Assembly: GCF_002900365.1 (NCBI RefSeq)
Contig: NZ_CP025979.1
Coordinates: forward strand, 4,340,001 to 4,404,000
DNA from: Escherichia marmotae
GTDB lineage: Bacteria; Pseudomonadota; Gammaproteobacteria; Enterobacterales; Enterobacteriaceae
Reading direction: 5' to 3'
Length of the DNA stretch: 64,000 nt
The notes beneath the pieces were generated by a model. The model had not been told where the DNA came from and made no database searches. It saw nothing but the letters and a program-made list of their open reading frames with translations. The stretch's first letter is position 1, and each line of letters starts with the position of its first letter. The position numbers were made by a program, and so were the translations under genes. Below, piece after piece: positions 1 to 9,490 of the stretch.

Positions 1-313
1 GGGAAACGTGCGCGAACTGGAACATGCTATTCATCGGGCGGTAGTGCTGGCGAGAGCGACCCGCAGCGGTGATGAAGTGATTCTTGAGACGCAACATTTT
101 GCTTTTCCTGAGGTAACGTTGCCGTCGCCAGAAGTGACGACAGTGCCCGTCGTTAAACAAAACCTGCGTGAAGCGACAGAAGAGTTCCAGCGCGAAACCA
201 TTCGCCAGGCGCTGGCACAAAATAATCACAATTGGGCCGCCTGTGCGCGGATGCTGGAAATCGACGTCGCCAACCTGCATCGGCTGGCGAAACGTCTGGG
301 ATTGAAGGATTAA
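1..313 (+). CDS. norR: NorR, C-terminal fragment (nitric oxide-responsive sigma-54 activator)
   Basis: The window opens inside this gene, in the frame starting at base 2. The first visible residues, GNVRELEHAIHRA, are the conserved GNVREL stretch at the end of the AAA+ domain of sigma-54 enhancer-binding proteins. The last 40 or so residues form a Fis-type helix-turn-helix (NHNWAACARMLEIDVANLHRLAKRLGL). NorR senses NO through an N-terminal GAF domain, not in view, and activates norVW, which lies outside the window on the other side. The stop at 311-313 overlaps the end of convergent gutQ by a few bases. The family assignment is secure; the norR name also rests on its place beside gutQ. Confidence 0.93.
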   Translation, partial: GNVRELEHAIHRAVVLARATRSGDEVILETQHFAFPEVTLPSPEVTTVPVVKQNLREATEEFQRETIRQALAQNNHNWAACARMLEIDVANLHRLAKRLGLKD

Positions 314-1275
314 ATAATCCCGGCCTGATAGAAATCCTGCAGGTTAATCGCGCCGGCGAGTTTACCGTTTTCATCTACCACCGGTGCGGCGGTGATTTTG
401 CGCTTCATCAGGATCTCTTTGGCGTCAATGGCGCGGCTTTGTGCCTGTAATGTGGTGCCACCAGCCGTCATCGCTTCATTAACGGGCGTGGTGAGTGCAC
501 CACCGCCAACCAGCCAGCGACGTAAATCGCCGTCGGTAAAGACGCCTTTCACCAGTCGTTGATCATCACACACTGCCACCAGCCCTAACCCGGTGCGGCT
601 GAGTTCCAGCATCGCGTCCATCACGCTGGCGGTTAACGCCACCTGCGGGACAGCATCATCACGGCGCATCAGATGATGCACTTTGTTCAGCAAGCGAGCG
701 CCCAGCGCGCCGGCTGGATGGGAGCGGGCAAAATCTTCTTCATTAAACCCACGCGCCTGCATGACCGCCATCGCCAGCGCATCGCCCATCATCAGGGTAT
801 TGACGGTGCTGGAAGTCGGCGCAAGGTGCATCGGGCAGGCTTCGCGTTCTACGGAAATATCCAGCACCGCTTTTGCCGCCAGACCCAGCGGTGACGTCGG
901 TTTACCGGTCATTGCCAGCAGAGCAATAGATTTGTCTTCCAGACGCGGAATAATCAGATCCAGTTCCTTTGCGCCACCGGAGTACGAGATAAACAGCATT
1001 ACATCGCGGCTTTCAATCATCCCCAGATCGCCGTGCAGTGCCTCTGCCGGATGGACAAAAAAAGCAGGCGTGCCAGTGCTGGCAAGCGTTGCGGCGATTT
1101 TCTTACCAATGTGGCCCGATTTGCCAATTCCCGAAACCACCACTTTGCCTTCGCAGTGCAGGATGATATTGGCGGCGCGAACAAAATCATCGCCCAGACG
1201 TTCAGGTAAACGGCTTGCTTCCTGCAACTCCAGCATTAACGTCTGACGTCCCGCGTTCAGTAGTGCTTCACTCAT
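310..1275 (-). CDS. gutQ: GutQ, D-arabinose 5-phosphate isomerase of the glucitol operon
   Basis: This 321-residue protein has the full length of the GutQ/KdsD family. An N-terminal SIS sugar-phosphate domain (about residues 30-180, with GIGKSGHIGKK and HPAEALHGDLG) is followed by two CBS domains (about 200-321). The family interconverts ribulose 5-phosphate and arabinose 5-phosphate, the precursor of Kdo. GutQ is a second copy of KdsD, thought to serve sugar alcohol metabolism or signalling. Its ATG overlaps the end of srlR by 8 bases, so the two are translationally coupled as the last genes of the srl operon. It converges with norR. Confidence 0.96.
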   Translation of the reverse strand: MSEALLNAGRQTLMLELQEASRLPERLGDDFVRAANIILHCEGKVVVSGIGKSGHIGKKIAATLASTGTPAFFVHPAEALHGDLGMIESRDVMLFISYSGGAKELDLIIPRLEDKSIALLAMTGKPTSPLGLAAKAVLDISVEREACPMHLAPTSSTVNTLMMGDALAMAVMQARGFNEEDFARSHPAGALGARLLNKVHHLMRRDDAVPQVALTASVMDAMLELSRTGLGLVAVCDDQRLVKGVFTDGDLRRWLVGGGALTTPVNEAMTAGGTTLQAQSRAIDAKEILMKRKITAAPVVDENGKLAGAINLQDFYQAGII

Positions 1276-2041
1276 TGCTTTCTCCGGTGATGATCACGTC
1301 GATCCCTTTCTCTTCCAGCGCCTGACGAAACGCTGGAGAAATGCCTGCGTCGGTAATGAGTTTATCGACGCTTTCAAGACTGCAAACTACATTGGGGCTT
1401 TTACGACCAAACTTCGATGAGTCAGCCATCAAAATAACTTCGCGCGCGGCATTACACATCGCTTTACTGACGGTGTAGACCTCGTTGAAAGTCGTTACGC
1501 CTGCATTCAGATCGATGCCGTCGGTGCCCATAAACAATTTATCGAAGCTGAAATGTTCGAAGGCATTCTCGGCAAGTTGCCCGTGAAATGAGGCCGATTT
1601 TTTGCGAAATGTTCCGCCAGGCATCAGGATGGTTTGCTCGTTATCCAGTTCGGATAGCGCATTGACAATATGCAGACTGTTGGTCATCACTGTGATGTTA
1701 TTAAAGCGCGAGAGCATTGGCACCATCTGCAATACGGTACTGCCAGCATCGAGAATGATTGAGTCGCCATCGTGGATAAAACTGACGGCGGCTTCCGCTA
1801 TCAACTCTTTTTTGTGGGTGTTGATGAGCGTTTTATGATCGATTGGCGGATCGGATTCCTCTTTATTTAACACCACGCCGCCATAGGTACGAATGACGGT
1901 TCCGGCATGTTCCAGAATGACCAGATCTTTGCGAATGGTTGTGCCTGTGGTGTCAAAGTATTGCGCCAATTCTTCAACCGAGCATTTCCCCTGCTTTTGC
2001 AGATACTCCAGAATGGCGGCCTGACGCTGACGAGGTTTCAT
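1268..2041 (-). CDS. srlR: SrlR (GutR), DeoR-family repressor of the glucitol operon
   Basis: This is a 257-residue DeoR-family regulator. The N-terminal winged helix (residues 1-57; QRQAAILEYLQKQGKCSVEEL, then TTIRKDL) precedes a sugar-phosphate sensing domain with the family's GG and DAGST signatures. SrlR represses the srl operon in the absence of glucitol and acts opposite the activator GutM encoded just before it. It lies 66 bases downstream of gutM and overlaps gutQ by 8 bases, so it is probably cotranscribed with both and forms an autoregulatory loop. Confidence 0.96.
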   Translation of the reverse strand: MKPRQRQAAILEYLQKQGKCSVEELAQYFDTTGTTIRKDLVILEHAGTVIRTYGGVVLNKEESDPPIDHKTLINTHKKELIAEAAVSFIHDGDSIILDAGSTVLQMVPMLSRFNNITVMTNSLHIVNALSELDNEQTILMPGGTFRKKSASFHGQLAENAFEHFSFDKLFMGTDGIDLNAGVTTFNEVYTVSKAMCNAAREVILMADSSKFGRKSPNVVCSLESVDKLITDAGISPAFRQALEEKGIDVIITGESNE

Positions 2042-2107
2042 AGGCGTGATTACCTGATTTAGGTTTCAAAATGATAACTTCGCAAGCAAGTAGCATTCAC
2101 AACGAAA

Positions 2108-2467
2108 TTATCTACGTTTCAGTTTAAGCGCCAATGATAGAGCATTCTGCGATAATGGATCATGGGGAAAGATCACATCGGGCCGTAAATCAGCAGAATG
2201 CATACCCGTAATGGCGGGAATTTTTTGCGGTCGGGCGAAAACGGTCAGTCCTTTCATAAACAAGGTGTCGACGATGCGCTGCTGATCGTCCAGGGCGATG
2301 GCGACTACGACCCGCGGTTTAAAGCGCCCGCTGGAACGGCCCACGCCAACGCGGCCTTGCTGGCAAAGTGCATCGAAGGCTCGGTTAAAACGAGAAATTT
2401 GCCAGCCGCCTAAGGCCAGTTGTGTACACCAGGCGATAACGGCGACGGTGATGAGAGCGGATACCAT
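2108..2467 (-). CDS. srlM: GutM (SrlM), activator of the glucitol operon
   Basis: This 119-residue protein matches the length of GutM. It begins with a hydrophobic segment (VSALITVAVIAWCTQLALGGWQI) that looks like a membrane anchor, followed by a basic cytoplasmic region (FNRAFDALCQQGRVGVGRSSGRFKPRVVVAIALDD). It is classed as a DNA-binding activator of srl transcription, although it has no obvious helix-turn-helix. An AGGAG-type ribosome site lies just before the ATG. The 200-base gap from srlD holds a hairpin and a REP pair, which probably lower expression of the regulators relative to the transport genes. Confidence 0.93.
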   Translation of the reverse strand: MVSALITVAVIAWCTQLALGGWQISRFNRAFDALCQQGRVGVGRSSGRFKPRVVVAIALDDQQRIVDTLFMKGLTVFARPQKIPAITGMHSADLRPDVIFPHDPLSQNALSLALKLKRR

Positions 2468-2534
2468 AACTTCTCCTTATATGTGGTGGCGGAGGATTTC
2501 CGCTGAGAATGTTTACAGTGTGTGCTTTATTCAT

Positions 2535-2632
2535 GCCTGATGCGGCGTGAACGCCTTATTAGGTCTTAAAAGTTCTGTTAATTCAATGTGTTGTATGGGG
2601 GCGTAGGCCTGATAAGCGTGGCGCATCAGGCA
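2535..2632. repeat. REP/BIME element between srlD and gutM
   Basis: Two facing palindromic units are visible, GCCTGATGCGGCGTGAACGC at about 2535 and GTAGGCCTGATAAGCGTGGC with GCATCAGGC at about 2603-2632. This is the usual layout of paired REP sequences in enterobacterial intergenic space. It lies inside the srl transcript and could stabilise the upstream mRNA or reduce read-through. Confidence 0.85.
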
Positions 2633-2638
2633 GTCTCG

Positions 2639-2661
2639 CGGAGATCCTTAAAGGATCTCCG
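2639..2661 (-). promoter_or_regulatory. Perfect hairpin just after srlD
   Basis: CGGAGATCCTT followed by its exact complement forms a 23-base near-perfect palindrome 7 bases beyond the srlD stop. It lacks a U-run, so it is more likely an mRNA-stabilising or processing hairpin than a strong terminator. It sits between the highly expressed PTS genes and the regulatory genes gutM-srlR-gutQ. Confidence 0.55.
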
Positions 2662-2668
2662 CTGTTGA

Positions 2669-3823
<1,155 letters not shown>

Positions 3824-3833
3824 GTTTTAACCT

Positions 3834-4793
3834 CTATTGATAGATAAAACCGGAGACAAACCAGGCGATAAGTACGGTAGGCGCGCCGGTCAGAAAGCGG
3901 CTCACCAGTACAGAAGGGACACCGACGCGAACCGTGTCCTGACGGGCTTCCGCCAGAGACAAACCGACCGGGATAAAATCGCAGGCCGCCTGCGCGTTGA
4001 TGGCAAACAGCGCCGGTAAAGCCAGATGCGGCGGAATATTGCCGAGACCAATCTGCACGCCAATCAATACGCCGATAACCTGCGCGATAACCGCGCCAGG
4101 GCCGAGGAAAGGCGAAAGCAGCGGAAAGGAGCAGATGAGTGCCAGCATCACCAGTCCCAGAGGATGACTGGCCAGCGGAGCAAGACCGTGGGCTATCCAG
4201 TCGCCAAGACCGGAAGCCATAATGATGCCGATAAGCGCCGAGACGAACGCCATAAACGGCAGGATGGTTTTTAATACGGTGTCGATGGTGTCGCGGCCAG
4301 ACTGGAACAGCACGGCAACCGCAGACCCCATGCCCATTCCTACTTTCGCCAGTAAGCCATCGCTTTGTTCGGTGATTTTCTTGCTGGTATCGTAGTCACG
4401 ACCTACGGTAGAGGATTGTGGAGCAGCATCACCCACTACAGTGATGTTTTCTTCTTTTACACCGGAGACATAAATATCTTCCACGATGTACTGCGCCAGC
4501 GGACCGGACTTGCCCGTTGAGTGGATATTGATAGTGGGAATACGCCGCTTGGGATAGATGCCGCAGCGCAGTGTACCGCCACAGTCGATTACCGCGACGC
4601 CGATTTCCGCTTCTGCGGGTTCACCTTCTTTAAATCCGTCGATAGCCTGCCAGCCAGTAAGCTGTGCCAGTTTGTCGACAATTACAGGGCGCGTACCGGC
4701 GGTGATATAGACGATTTTTTTCCCCGGAGTGGCTTCCAGCTCCAGCGGGCCGCCCCAGCCACCCGTCCCTTTTTCGATCCGAATACGTGTCAT
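3834..4793 (-). CDS. srlE: SrlE, glucitol/sorbitol PTS enzyme IIB-IIC2
   Basis: This is a 319-residue two-part protein. The N-terminal IIB domain (about 1-110) holds the phosphocysteine region around DCGGTLRCGIYPKRR. The C-terminal membrane IIC part (about 170-319) has several hydrophobic segments (AVAVLF, ILPFMAFVSALIGIIMASGL, GLVMLALICSFPLLSPF, PTVLIAWFVSGFIY). Together with SrlA it forms the channel that phosphorylates glucitol during uptake. The ATG overlaps the end of srlA by 4 bases. Confidence 0.97.
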   Translation of the reverse strand: MTRIRIEKGTGGWGGPLELEATPGKKIVYITAGTRPVIVDKLAQLTGWQAIDGFKEGEPAEAEIGVAVIDCGGTLRCGIYPKRRIPTINIHSTGKSGPLAQYIVEDIYVSGVKEENITVVGDAAPQSSTVGRDYDTSKKITEQSDGLLAKVGMGMGSAVAVLFQSGRDTIDTVLKTILPFMAFVSALIGIIMASGLGDWIAHGLAPLASHPLGLVMLALICSFPLLSPFLGPGAVIAQVIGVLIGVQIGLGNIPPHLALPALFAINAQAACDFIPVGLSLAEARQDTVRVGVPSVLVSRFLTGAPTVLIAWFVSGFIYQ

Positions 4794-5353
4794 GATGTTG
4801 CTCCTGCCAGACGAACTTTCTGTTCAAGTTGAATGCCCATCTTTTTCTCAAAAATGGCGGTGGTCAGGTCGGTCACCCAACCGCGGAAGAAGTTAGTGAT
4901 CAGGCCTACCAACAGATAACTGACGGCCAGCGGGCCAAGTGGCAGGTTCAGCGTTGTCAGACCGCTGGCAATTCCAAGATAAACAAACAATTCGCCGGGG
5001 TTGATATGGGGGAAGAGGCCATTCATTGAGTGGCAGCTATAAGAAGCCGCCGCATAGTAGCTGGGTTTGTACTTTTCCGGCATAAAGCGACCGAGGCTTA
5101 AGGTCATGGGGTTACAAAAGACAAACGTACCAATGCACGGTAGCAGCAGGTAACGGGAAACAGGATTACCGGCGCAACGTTGAGCAAATCGTTCAATACG
5201 ATGTTGACCGATAAAATTAATCAGTGCGTTCATGATTACCAGCAGGCTAATCAACAGCGGAAGAATGCCGGTCACCATCCCGGTAAACACCTCTCCGCCT
5301 TTCTGGAACAGCCCGATGAACCACTCTGCGCCATGAGTAATGGTTTCTATCAT
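4790..5353 (-). CDS. srlA: SrlA, glucitol/sorbitol PTS enzyme IIC
   Basis: This 187-residue membrane protein is the first gene of the srl operon. Hydrophobic stretches appear at about residues 20-42 (TGMVTGILPLLISLLVIMNALINFI), 68-85 and 120-165. It is the IIC half that pairs with SrlE in the inner membrane. A GGAGAGA ribosome site precedes the ATG. A candidate CRP site lies about 75 bases further upstream, as expected for a catabolite-controlled sugar operon. Confidence 0.97.
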   Translation of the reverse strand: MIETITHGAEWFIGLFQKGGEVFTGMVTGILPLLISLLVIMNALINFIGQHRIERFAQRCAGNPVSRYLLLPCIGTFVFCNPMTLSLGRFMPEKYKPSYYAAASYSCHSMNGLFPHINPGELFVYLGIASGLTTLNLPLGPLAVSYLLVGLITNFFRGWVTDLTTAIFEKKMGIQLEQKVRLAGATS

Positions 5354-5424
5354 TGTTCTCTCCTTCAGAATTTATTGTTTTATTACCAAACGGCAACCTA
5401 ATCTAATCAGATTGAAAGATTTAA

Positions 5425-5446
5425 AAGTGTTATTTTGATCGCAAAA
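5425..5446 (-). promoter_or_regulatory. Candidate CRP site upstream of srlA
   Basis: On the minus strand the sequence reads TGCGA-6 bases-TAACA (5428-5443), a two-mismatch version of the CRP consensus TGTGA-N6-TCACA, inside AT-rich DNA about 75 bases before the srlA start. The srl operon is known to be cAMP-CRP dependent. The exact site here is an inference from pattern matching. Confidence 0.55.
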
Positions 5447-5608
5447 TGAAAGATAAATATTTTAATTTGAAAGTTATGGTGAAGGTGTGTCGATGAAGGG
5501 TATTTGAGTTATGTAAAGTCCGTATCGGGGAGCGACTACCGCTTCCTTGTGCAGGGCGCGATGCTTTACCATACTTGCCCCAGGTTGAATCTGTTAAATG
5601 GACTCCTC

Positions 5609-6694
5609 ATGTTCAAGCGTCGTTATGTAACATTGCTTCCCCTTTTTGTGTTGCTTGCCGCCTGCAGCAGCAAGCCAAAACCTACCGAGACTGAAACGAC
5701 CACCGGAACGCCGTCTGGCGGCTTCCTGCTTGAGCCGCAGCACAATGTGATGCAGATGGGCGGTGACTTCGCCAACAACCCGAATGCCCAGCAGTTCATC
5801 GATAAAATGGTGAGCAAACACGGCTTCGATCGTCAGCAACTGCAAGAAATCCTTTCCCAGGCGAAACGTCTGGATTCGGTACTGCGGTTGATGGATAACC
5901 AGGCACCGACCACATCGGTGCAGCCGCCATCAGGCCCGAACGGTGCATGGCTGCGTTATCGCAAAAAATTTATTACTCCGGATAACGTGCAGAACGGCGT
6001 GGTTTTCTGGAATCAATATGAAGATGCGCTGAATCGCGCGTGGCAGGTATATGGTGTACCGCCAGAAATTATCGTCGGAATTATTGGCGTCGAAACCCGC
6101 TGGGGACGCGTGATGGGTAAAACCCGCATCCTTGATGCGCTGGCAACGCTGTCATTTAACTACCCACGCCGCGCGGAATATTTCTCTGGCGAACTGGAAA
6201 CCTTCCTGCTAATGGCGCGCGATGAGCAGGATGATCCGCTCAATCTGAAAGGTTCCTTTGCCGGAGCGATGGGCTATGGACAGTTTATGCCATCGTCTTA
6301 CAAACAATACGCCGTGGACTTTAGCGGTGATGGTCATATCAACCTGTGGGATCCGGTTGATGCTATTGGTAGTGTGGCAAACTATTTCAAAGCGCACGGC
6401 TGGGTGAAAGGTGACCTGGTGGCGGTGATGGCAAACGGCCAGGCACCAGGTTTACCAAATGGTTTCAAAACTAAGTACAGCGTTTCGCAGCTTGCTGCGG
6501 CAGGTTTGACGCCGCAGCAGCCGTTGGGGAATCATCAGCAGGCCAGCTTGCTGCGTCTGGATGTTGGGACGGGTTACCAGTACTGGTATGGTCTGCCGAA
6601 CTTCTACACCATTACTCGTTACAACCACAGCACCCATTATGCAATGGCAGTCTGGCAGTTAGGACAGGCTGTGGCGCTGGCGCGCGTACAGTAA
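5609..6694 (+). CDS. mltB: MltB, membrane-bound lytic murein transglycosylase B
   Basis: The product has 361 residues from the ATG at 5609, chosen because it gives a lipoprotein signal peptide ending in LLAAC with the lipidated cysteine at residue 19. An upstream in-frame extension from 5504 would bury that signal. The catalytic domain contains GIIGVETRWGR (catalytic glutamate near 162) and GAMGYGQFMPSSYKQYAVDF, typical of family 103 lytic transglycosylases. It cleaves peptidoglycan with formation of 1,6-anhydromuramic ends and is anchored to the inner face of the outer membrane. Confidence 0.97.
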   Translation: MFKRRYVTLLPLFVLLAACSSKPKPTETETTTGTPSGGFLLEPQHNVMQMGGDFANNPNAQQFIDKMVSKHGFDRQQLQEILSQAKRLDSVLRLMDNQAPTTSVQPPSGPNGAWLRYRKKFITPDNVQNGVVFWNQYEDALNRAWQVYGVPPEIIVGIIGVETRWGRVMGKTRILDALATLSFNYPRRAEYFSGELETFLLMARDEQDDPLNLKGSFAGAMGYGQFMPSSYKQYAVDFSGDGHINLWDPVDAIGSVANYFKAHGWVKGDLVAVMANGQAPGLPNGFKTKYSVSQLAAAGLTPQQPLGNHQQASLLRLDVGTGYQYWYGLPNFYTITRYNHSTHYAMAVWQLGQAVALARVQ

Positions 6695-6703
6695 CAACTG
6701 ACA

Positions 6704-6727
6704 AGAGGGGAGTTTAAACTTCCCTCT
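6704..6727. terminator. Terminator between convergent mltB and the small membrane gene
   Basis: A hairpin with arms AGAGGGG and TCCCTCT lies 10 bases after the mltB stop. It is followed by a T-rich tract on the plus side and has A-rich sequence nearby on the other side. It could serve both convergent genes. Confidence 0.65.
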
Positions 6728-6733
6728 GCTTTA

Positions 6734-6973
6734 TTACTGTTTATTCGAATTACGTAATTGCTTGATTTTTTTCGACAGCGATATCGTATATCCCAGGCAG
6801 ACAACGCCTAATGCAGCCTGACCGAAGTCGAAAGGTTCAAGATAGCCAGAAGATAAAATCTTACATACCACTGCAACCAGGGCGCTGATGCCGCCAATGG
6901 TGACCCACATGCGCATTTGCGTGGTCTGTTTGAGCACGTTTTGTGGGGTGTTATCCGTTTTCTTTGTTGCCAT
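6734..6973 (-). CDS. Small two-helix inner membrane protein, unknown function
   Basis: This is a 79-residue protein beginning MATKKTDNTPQ. The ATG at 6973 is preceded by a GGGAGAG ribosome site; a start at 7003 is possible but has a poorer context. Two hydrophobic segments are visible, about residues 22-41 (MWVTIGGISALVAVVCKIL) and 54-68 (FGQAALGVVCLGYTISL), flanked by lysine-rich ends. I do not recall a gene at this place in K-12 and cannot assign a family. It faces mltB and runs opposite pncC, with a shared terminator region. The coding signal is reasonable but function is unknown. Confidence 0.6.
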   Translation of the reverse strand: MATKKTDNTPQNVLKQTTQMRMWVTIGGISALVAVVCKILSSGYLEPFDFGQAALGVVCLGYTISLSKKIKQLRNSNKQ

Positions 6974-7154
6974 TGCTTTTCTCTCCCTGTGAATACATAT
7001 CAATGTGAACGCGGCATGGTAGCCTTTTTTCTTTACCGGTTGGTCGTAACAGTCTTATTTCGGAATGCGACTCGTAAAATGAATCGCTCGTCCCCATCTT
7101 CTGCGGGAAAGTGCTATCTTGTCCGGCATAAATTTTTGACTGACAGAGGTTGTG

Positions 7155-7652
7155 ATGACTGACAGTGAATTGATGCAATTGAGTGAACAGGTCGGGCTGG
7201 CACTGAAAGCCCGTGGCGCAACCGTCACAACCGCTGAGTCTTGTACCGGCGGTTGGGTCGCGAAAGTTATTACCGATATTGCTGGCAGTTCCGCCTGGTT
7301 TGAACGCGGATTTGTCACCTACAGTAACGAGGCTAAAGCGCAGATGATCGGCGTACGTGAAGAGACGCTGGCGCAGCATGGCGCGGTGAGTGAACCCGTC
7401 GTGGTGGAAATGGCAATTGGTGCACTGAAAGCGGCTCGAGCTGATTATGCCGTGTCTATCAGCGGCATTGCCGGACCGGATGGCGGCAGTGAAGAGAAGC
7501 CTGTAGGCACCGTCTGGTTTGCGTTTGCTTCTGCCAGCGGCGAAGGCATTACCCGCCGGGAATGCTTCAGCGGTGACCGTGATGCAGTACGACGTCAGGC
7601 GACGGCTTATGCATTACAGACGTTGCGACAACAATTTCTACAAAACACTTGA
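7155..7652 (+). CDS. pncC: PncC (YgaD), nicotinamide mononucleotide deamidase
   Basis: This is a 165-residue stand-alone CinA C-terminal domain. The start is the ATG at 7155, which gives the usual protein; a GTG one codon upstream is less likely. Family marks are TTAESCTGGWVAKVITD near the N-terminus and SISGIAGPDGGSEEKPVGTVWFA near residues 95-120. The enzyme converts NMN to nicotinic acid mononucleotide, recycling pyridine nucleotides. It ends just before the recA LexA box, as in other enterobacteria. Confidence 0.95.
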   Translation: MTDSELMQLSEQVGLALKARGATVTTAESCTGGWVAKVITDIAGSSAWFERGFVTYSNEAKAQMIGVREETLAQHGAVSEPVVVEMAIGALKAARADYAVSISGIAGPDGGSEEKPVGTVWFAFASASGEGITRRECFSGDRDAVRRQATAYALQTLRQQFLQNT

Positions 7653-7676
7653 TACTGTATGAGTATACAGTATAAT
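7649..7676 (+). promoter_or_regulatory. recA promoter with LexA (SOS) box
   Basis: The LexA box at 7653-7672 reads TACTGTATGAGTATACAGTA, with the CTGT-N8-ACAG core. It sits between a -35 TTGATA (7649-7654) and a -10 TATAAT (7671-7676), 16 bases apart, so repressor and polymerase compete for the same DNA. This is the classical recA control region. Confidence 0.97.
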
Positions 7677-7731
7677 TGCTTCAACAGAACATATTGACTA
7701 TCCGGTATTACCCGGCATGACAGGAGTAAAA

Positions 7732-8793
7732 ATGGCTATCGACGAAAACAAACAGAAAGCGTTGGCGGCAGCACTGGGCCAGATTGAGAAACAATTTGGT
7801 AAAGGCTCCATCATGCGCCTGGGTGAAGACCGTTCCATGGATGTGGAAACCATCTCTACCGGTTCGCTTTCACTGGATATCGCGCTTGGGGCAGGTGGTC
7901 TGCCGATGGGCCGTATCGTCGAAATCTACGGGCCGGAATCTTCCGGTAAAACCACGCTGACGTTACAGGTGATTGCCGCTGCGCAGCGTGAAGGTAAAAC
8001 CTGTGCGTTTATCGATGCTGAACACGCGCTGGACCCAGTCTATGCACGTAAACTGGGCGTCGATATTGATAATCTGCTGTGCTCTCAACCGGACACTGGT
8101 GAGCAGGCTCTGGAAATCTGTGACGCTCTGGCACGTTCTGGCGCGGTAGATGTTATCGTTGTTGACTCCGTTGCGGCGCTGACGCCGAAAGCAGAAATCG
8201 AAGGCGAAATTGGTGACTCTCATATGGGCCTTGCGGCACGTATGATGAGCCAGGCGATGCGTAAGCTGGCGGGTAACCTGAAGCAATCCAACACGTTGCT
8301 GATTTTCATCAACCAGATCCGTATGAAAATTGGCGTGATGTTCGGTAACCCTGAAACCACTACCGGTGGTAATGCGCTGAAATTCTACGCTTCTGTTCGT
8401 CTCGATATCCGCCGTATTGGCGCGGTGAAAGAGGGCGAAAACGTGGTGGGTAGCGAAACTCGCGTGAAAGTTGTGAAGAACAAAATCGCTGCGCCGTTTA
8501 AACAGGCTGAATTCCAAATCCTCTACGGCGAAGGCATCAACTTCTACGGCGAACTGGTTGACCTGGGCGTGAAAGAGAAGCTGATCGAGAAAGCGGGTGC
8601 ATGGTACAGCTATAAAGGCGAGAAGATCGGCCAGGGTAAAGCAAATGCGACAGCATGGCTGAAAGACAACCCGGAAACTGCGAAAGAGATCGAGAAGAAA
8701 GTGCGTGAGTTGCTGCTGAGCAACCCAAATGCAACGCCAGATTTCTCTGTTGATGACAGCGAAGGTGTAGCAGAAACGAACGAAGATTTTTAA
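7732..8793 (+). CDS. recA: RecA recombinase and SOS co-protease
   Basis: The product has 353 residues from MAIDENKQK; the ATG at 7732 follows an AGGAG site. Visible motifs are Walker [10 protein letters not shown] (about 66-74), Walker [11 protein letters not shown], loop L2 region [18 protein letters not shown], and the acidic C-terminal tail ending ETNEDF. RecA forms filaments on single-stranded DNA, catalyses strand exchange and promotes LexA self-cleavage. A hairpin terminator follows, and recX lies beyond it. Confidence 0.99.
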
Positions 8794-8811
8794 TCGTCTT
8801 GTTTGATACAT

Positions 8812-8842
8812 AAGGGTCGCATCTGCGGCCCTTTTGCTTTTT
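8812..8842 (+). terminator. recA terminator with read-through into recX
   Basis: The hairpin AAGGGTCGC-ATCT-GCGGCCCTT is followed by a T-rich tract (TTGCTTTTTAA). It lies between recA and recX, and recX has no separate promoter that I can see, so limited read-through is the likely source of recX message. Confidence 0.8.
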
Positions 8843-8860
8843 AAGTTTTAAGGGGATGCC

Positions 8861-9361
8861 ATGACCGAATTAACGCCCCGTCGCCCGATATATACTCGCC
8901 TGTTGGATCGCGCGGTACGTATTCTGGCGGTACGTGATCACAGTGAGCAGGAACTGCGCCGTAAACTTGCCGCACCGATTATTGGCAAAAATGGCCCGGA
9001 AGAGATTGATGCCACGGCAGAAGATTATGAGCGTGTTATCGCCTGGTGTCATGAACACGGTTATCTTGATGACAGCCGCTTTGTTGCACGCTTTATCGCC
9101 AGTCGCAGTCGCAAAGGATATGGACCGGCACGTATTCGTCAGGAACTGAGCCAGAAAGGGCTCTCCCGAGAGGCGACAGAAAAAGCGATGCGTGAATGTG
9201 ACATCGACTGGTGCGCGCTGGCGCGTGATCAAGCGACGCGAAAATATGGTGAACCTTTGCCAACCATCTTTTCAGAAAAAGTTAAGATCCAGCGTTTTCT
9301 GCTCTATCGTGGCTATCTGATGGAAGATATCCAGGAGATTTGGCGAAATTTTGCCGACTGA
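8861..9361 (+). CDS. recX: RecX, regulatory inhibitor of RecA
   Basis: This is a 166-residue RecX-family protein composed of three-helix repeats, with the hallmarks VRDHSEQELRRKL, WCHEHGYLDDSRFV and KGYGPARIRQEL. It binds RecA filaments and blocks their extension, limiting recombinase and co-protease activity. It lies 67 bases after recA, with the ribosome site AAGGGGATGCC at the ATG. Confidence 0.97.
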   Translation: MTELTPRRPIYTRLLDRAVRILAVRDHSEQELRRKLAAPIIGKNGPEEIDATAEDYERVIAWCHEHGYLDDSRFVARFIASRSRKGYGPARIRQELSQKGLSREATEKAMRECDIDWCALARDQATRKYGEPLPTIFSEKVKIQRFLLYRGYLMEDIQEIWRNFAD

Positions 9362-9490
9362 ACGCATACGGTATTTTACTTCCCAGTCAAGAAAACTTAT
9401 CTTATTCCCACTTTTTCAGTTACCAGCCCGGCGGTTAACAACACGTTGCTGCTGGTAGCGATATTTCTTTAGCTTGATTTCAGGATAATT

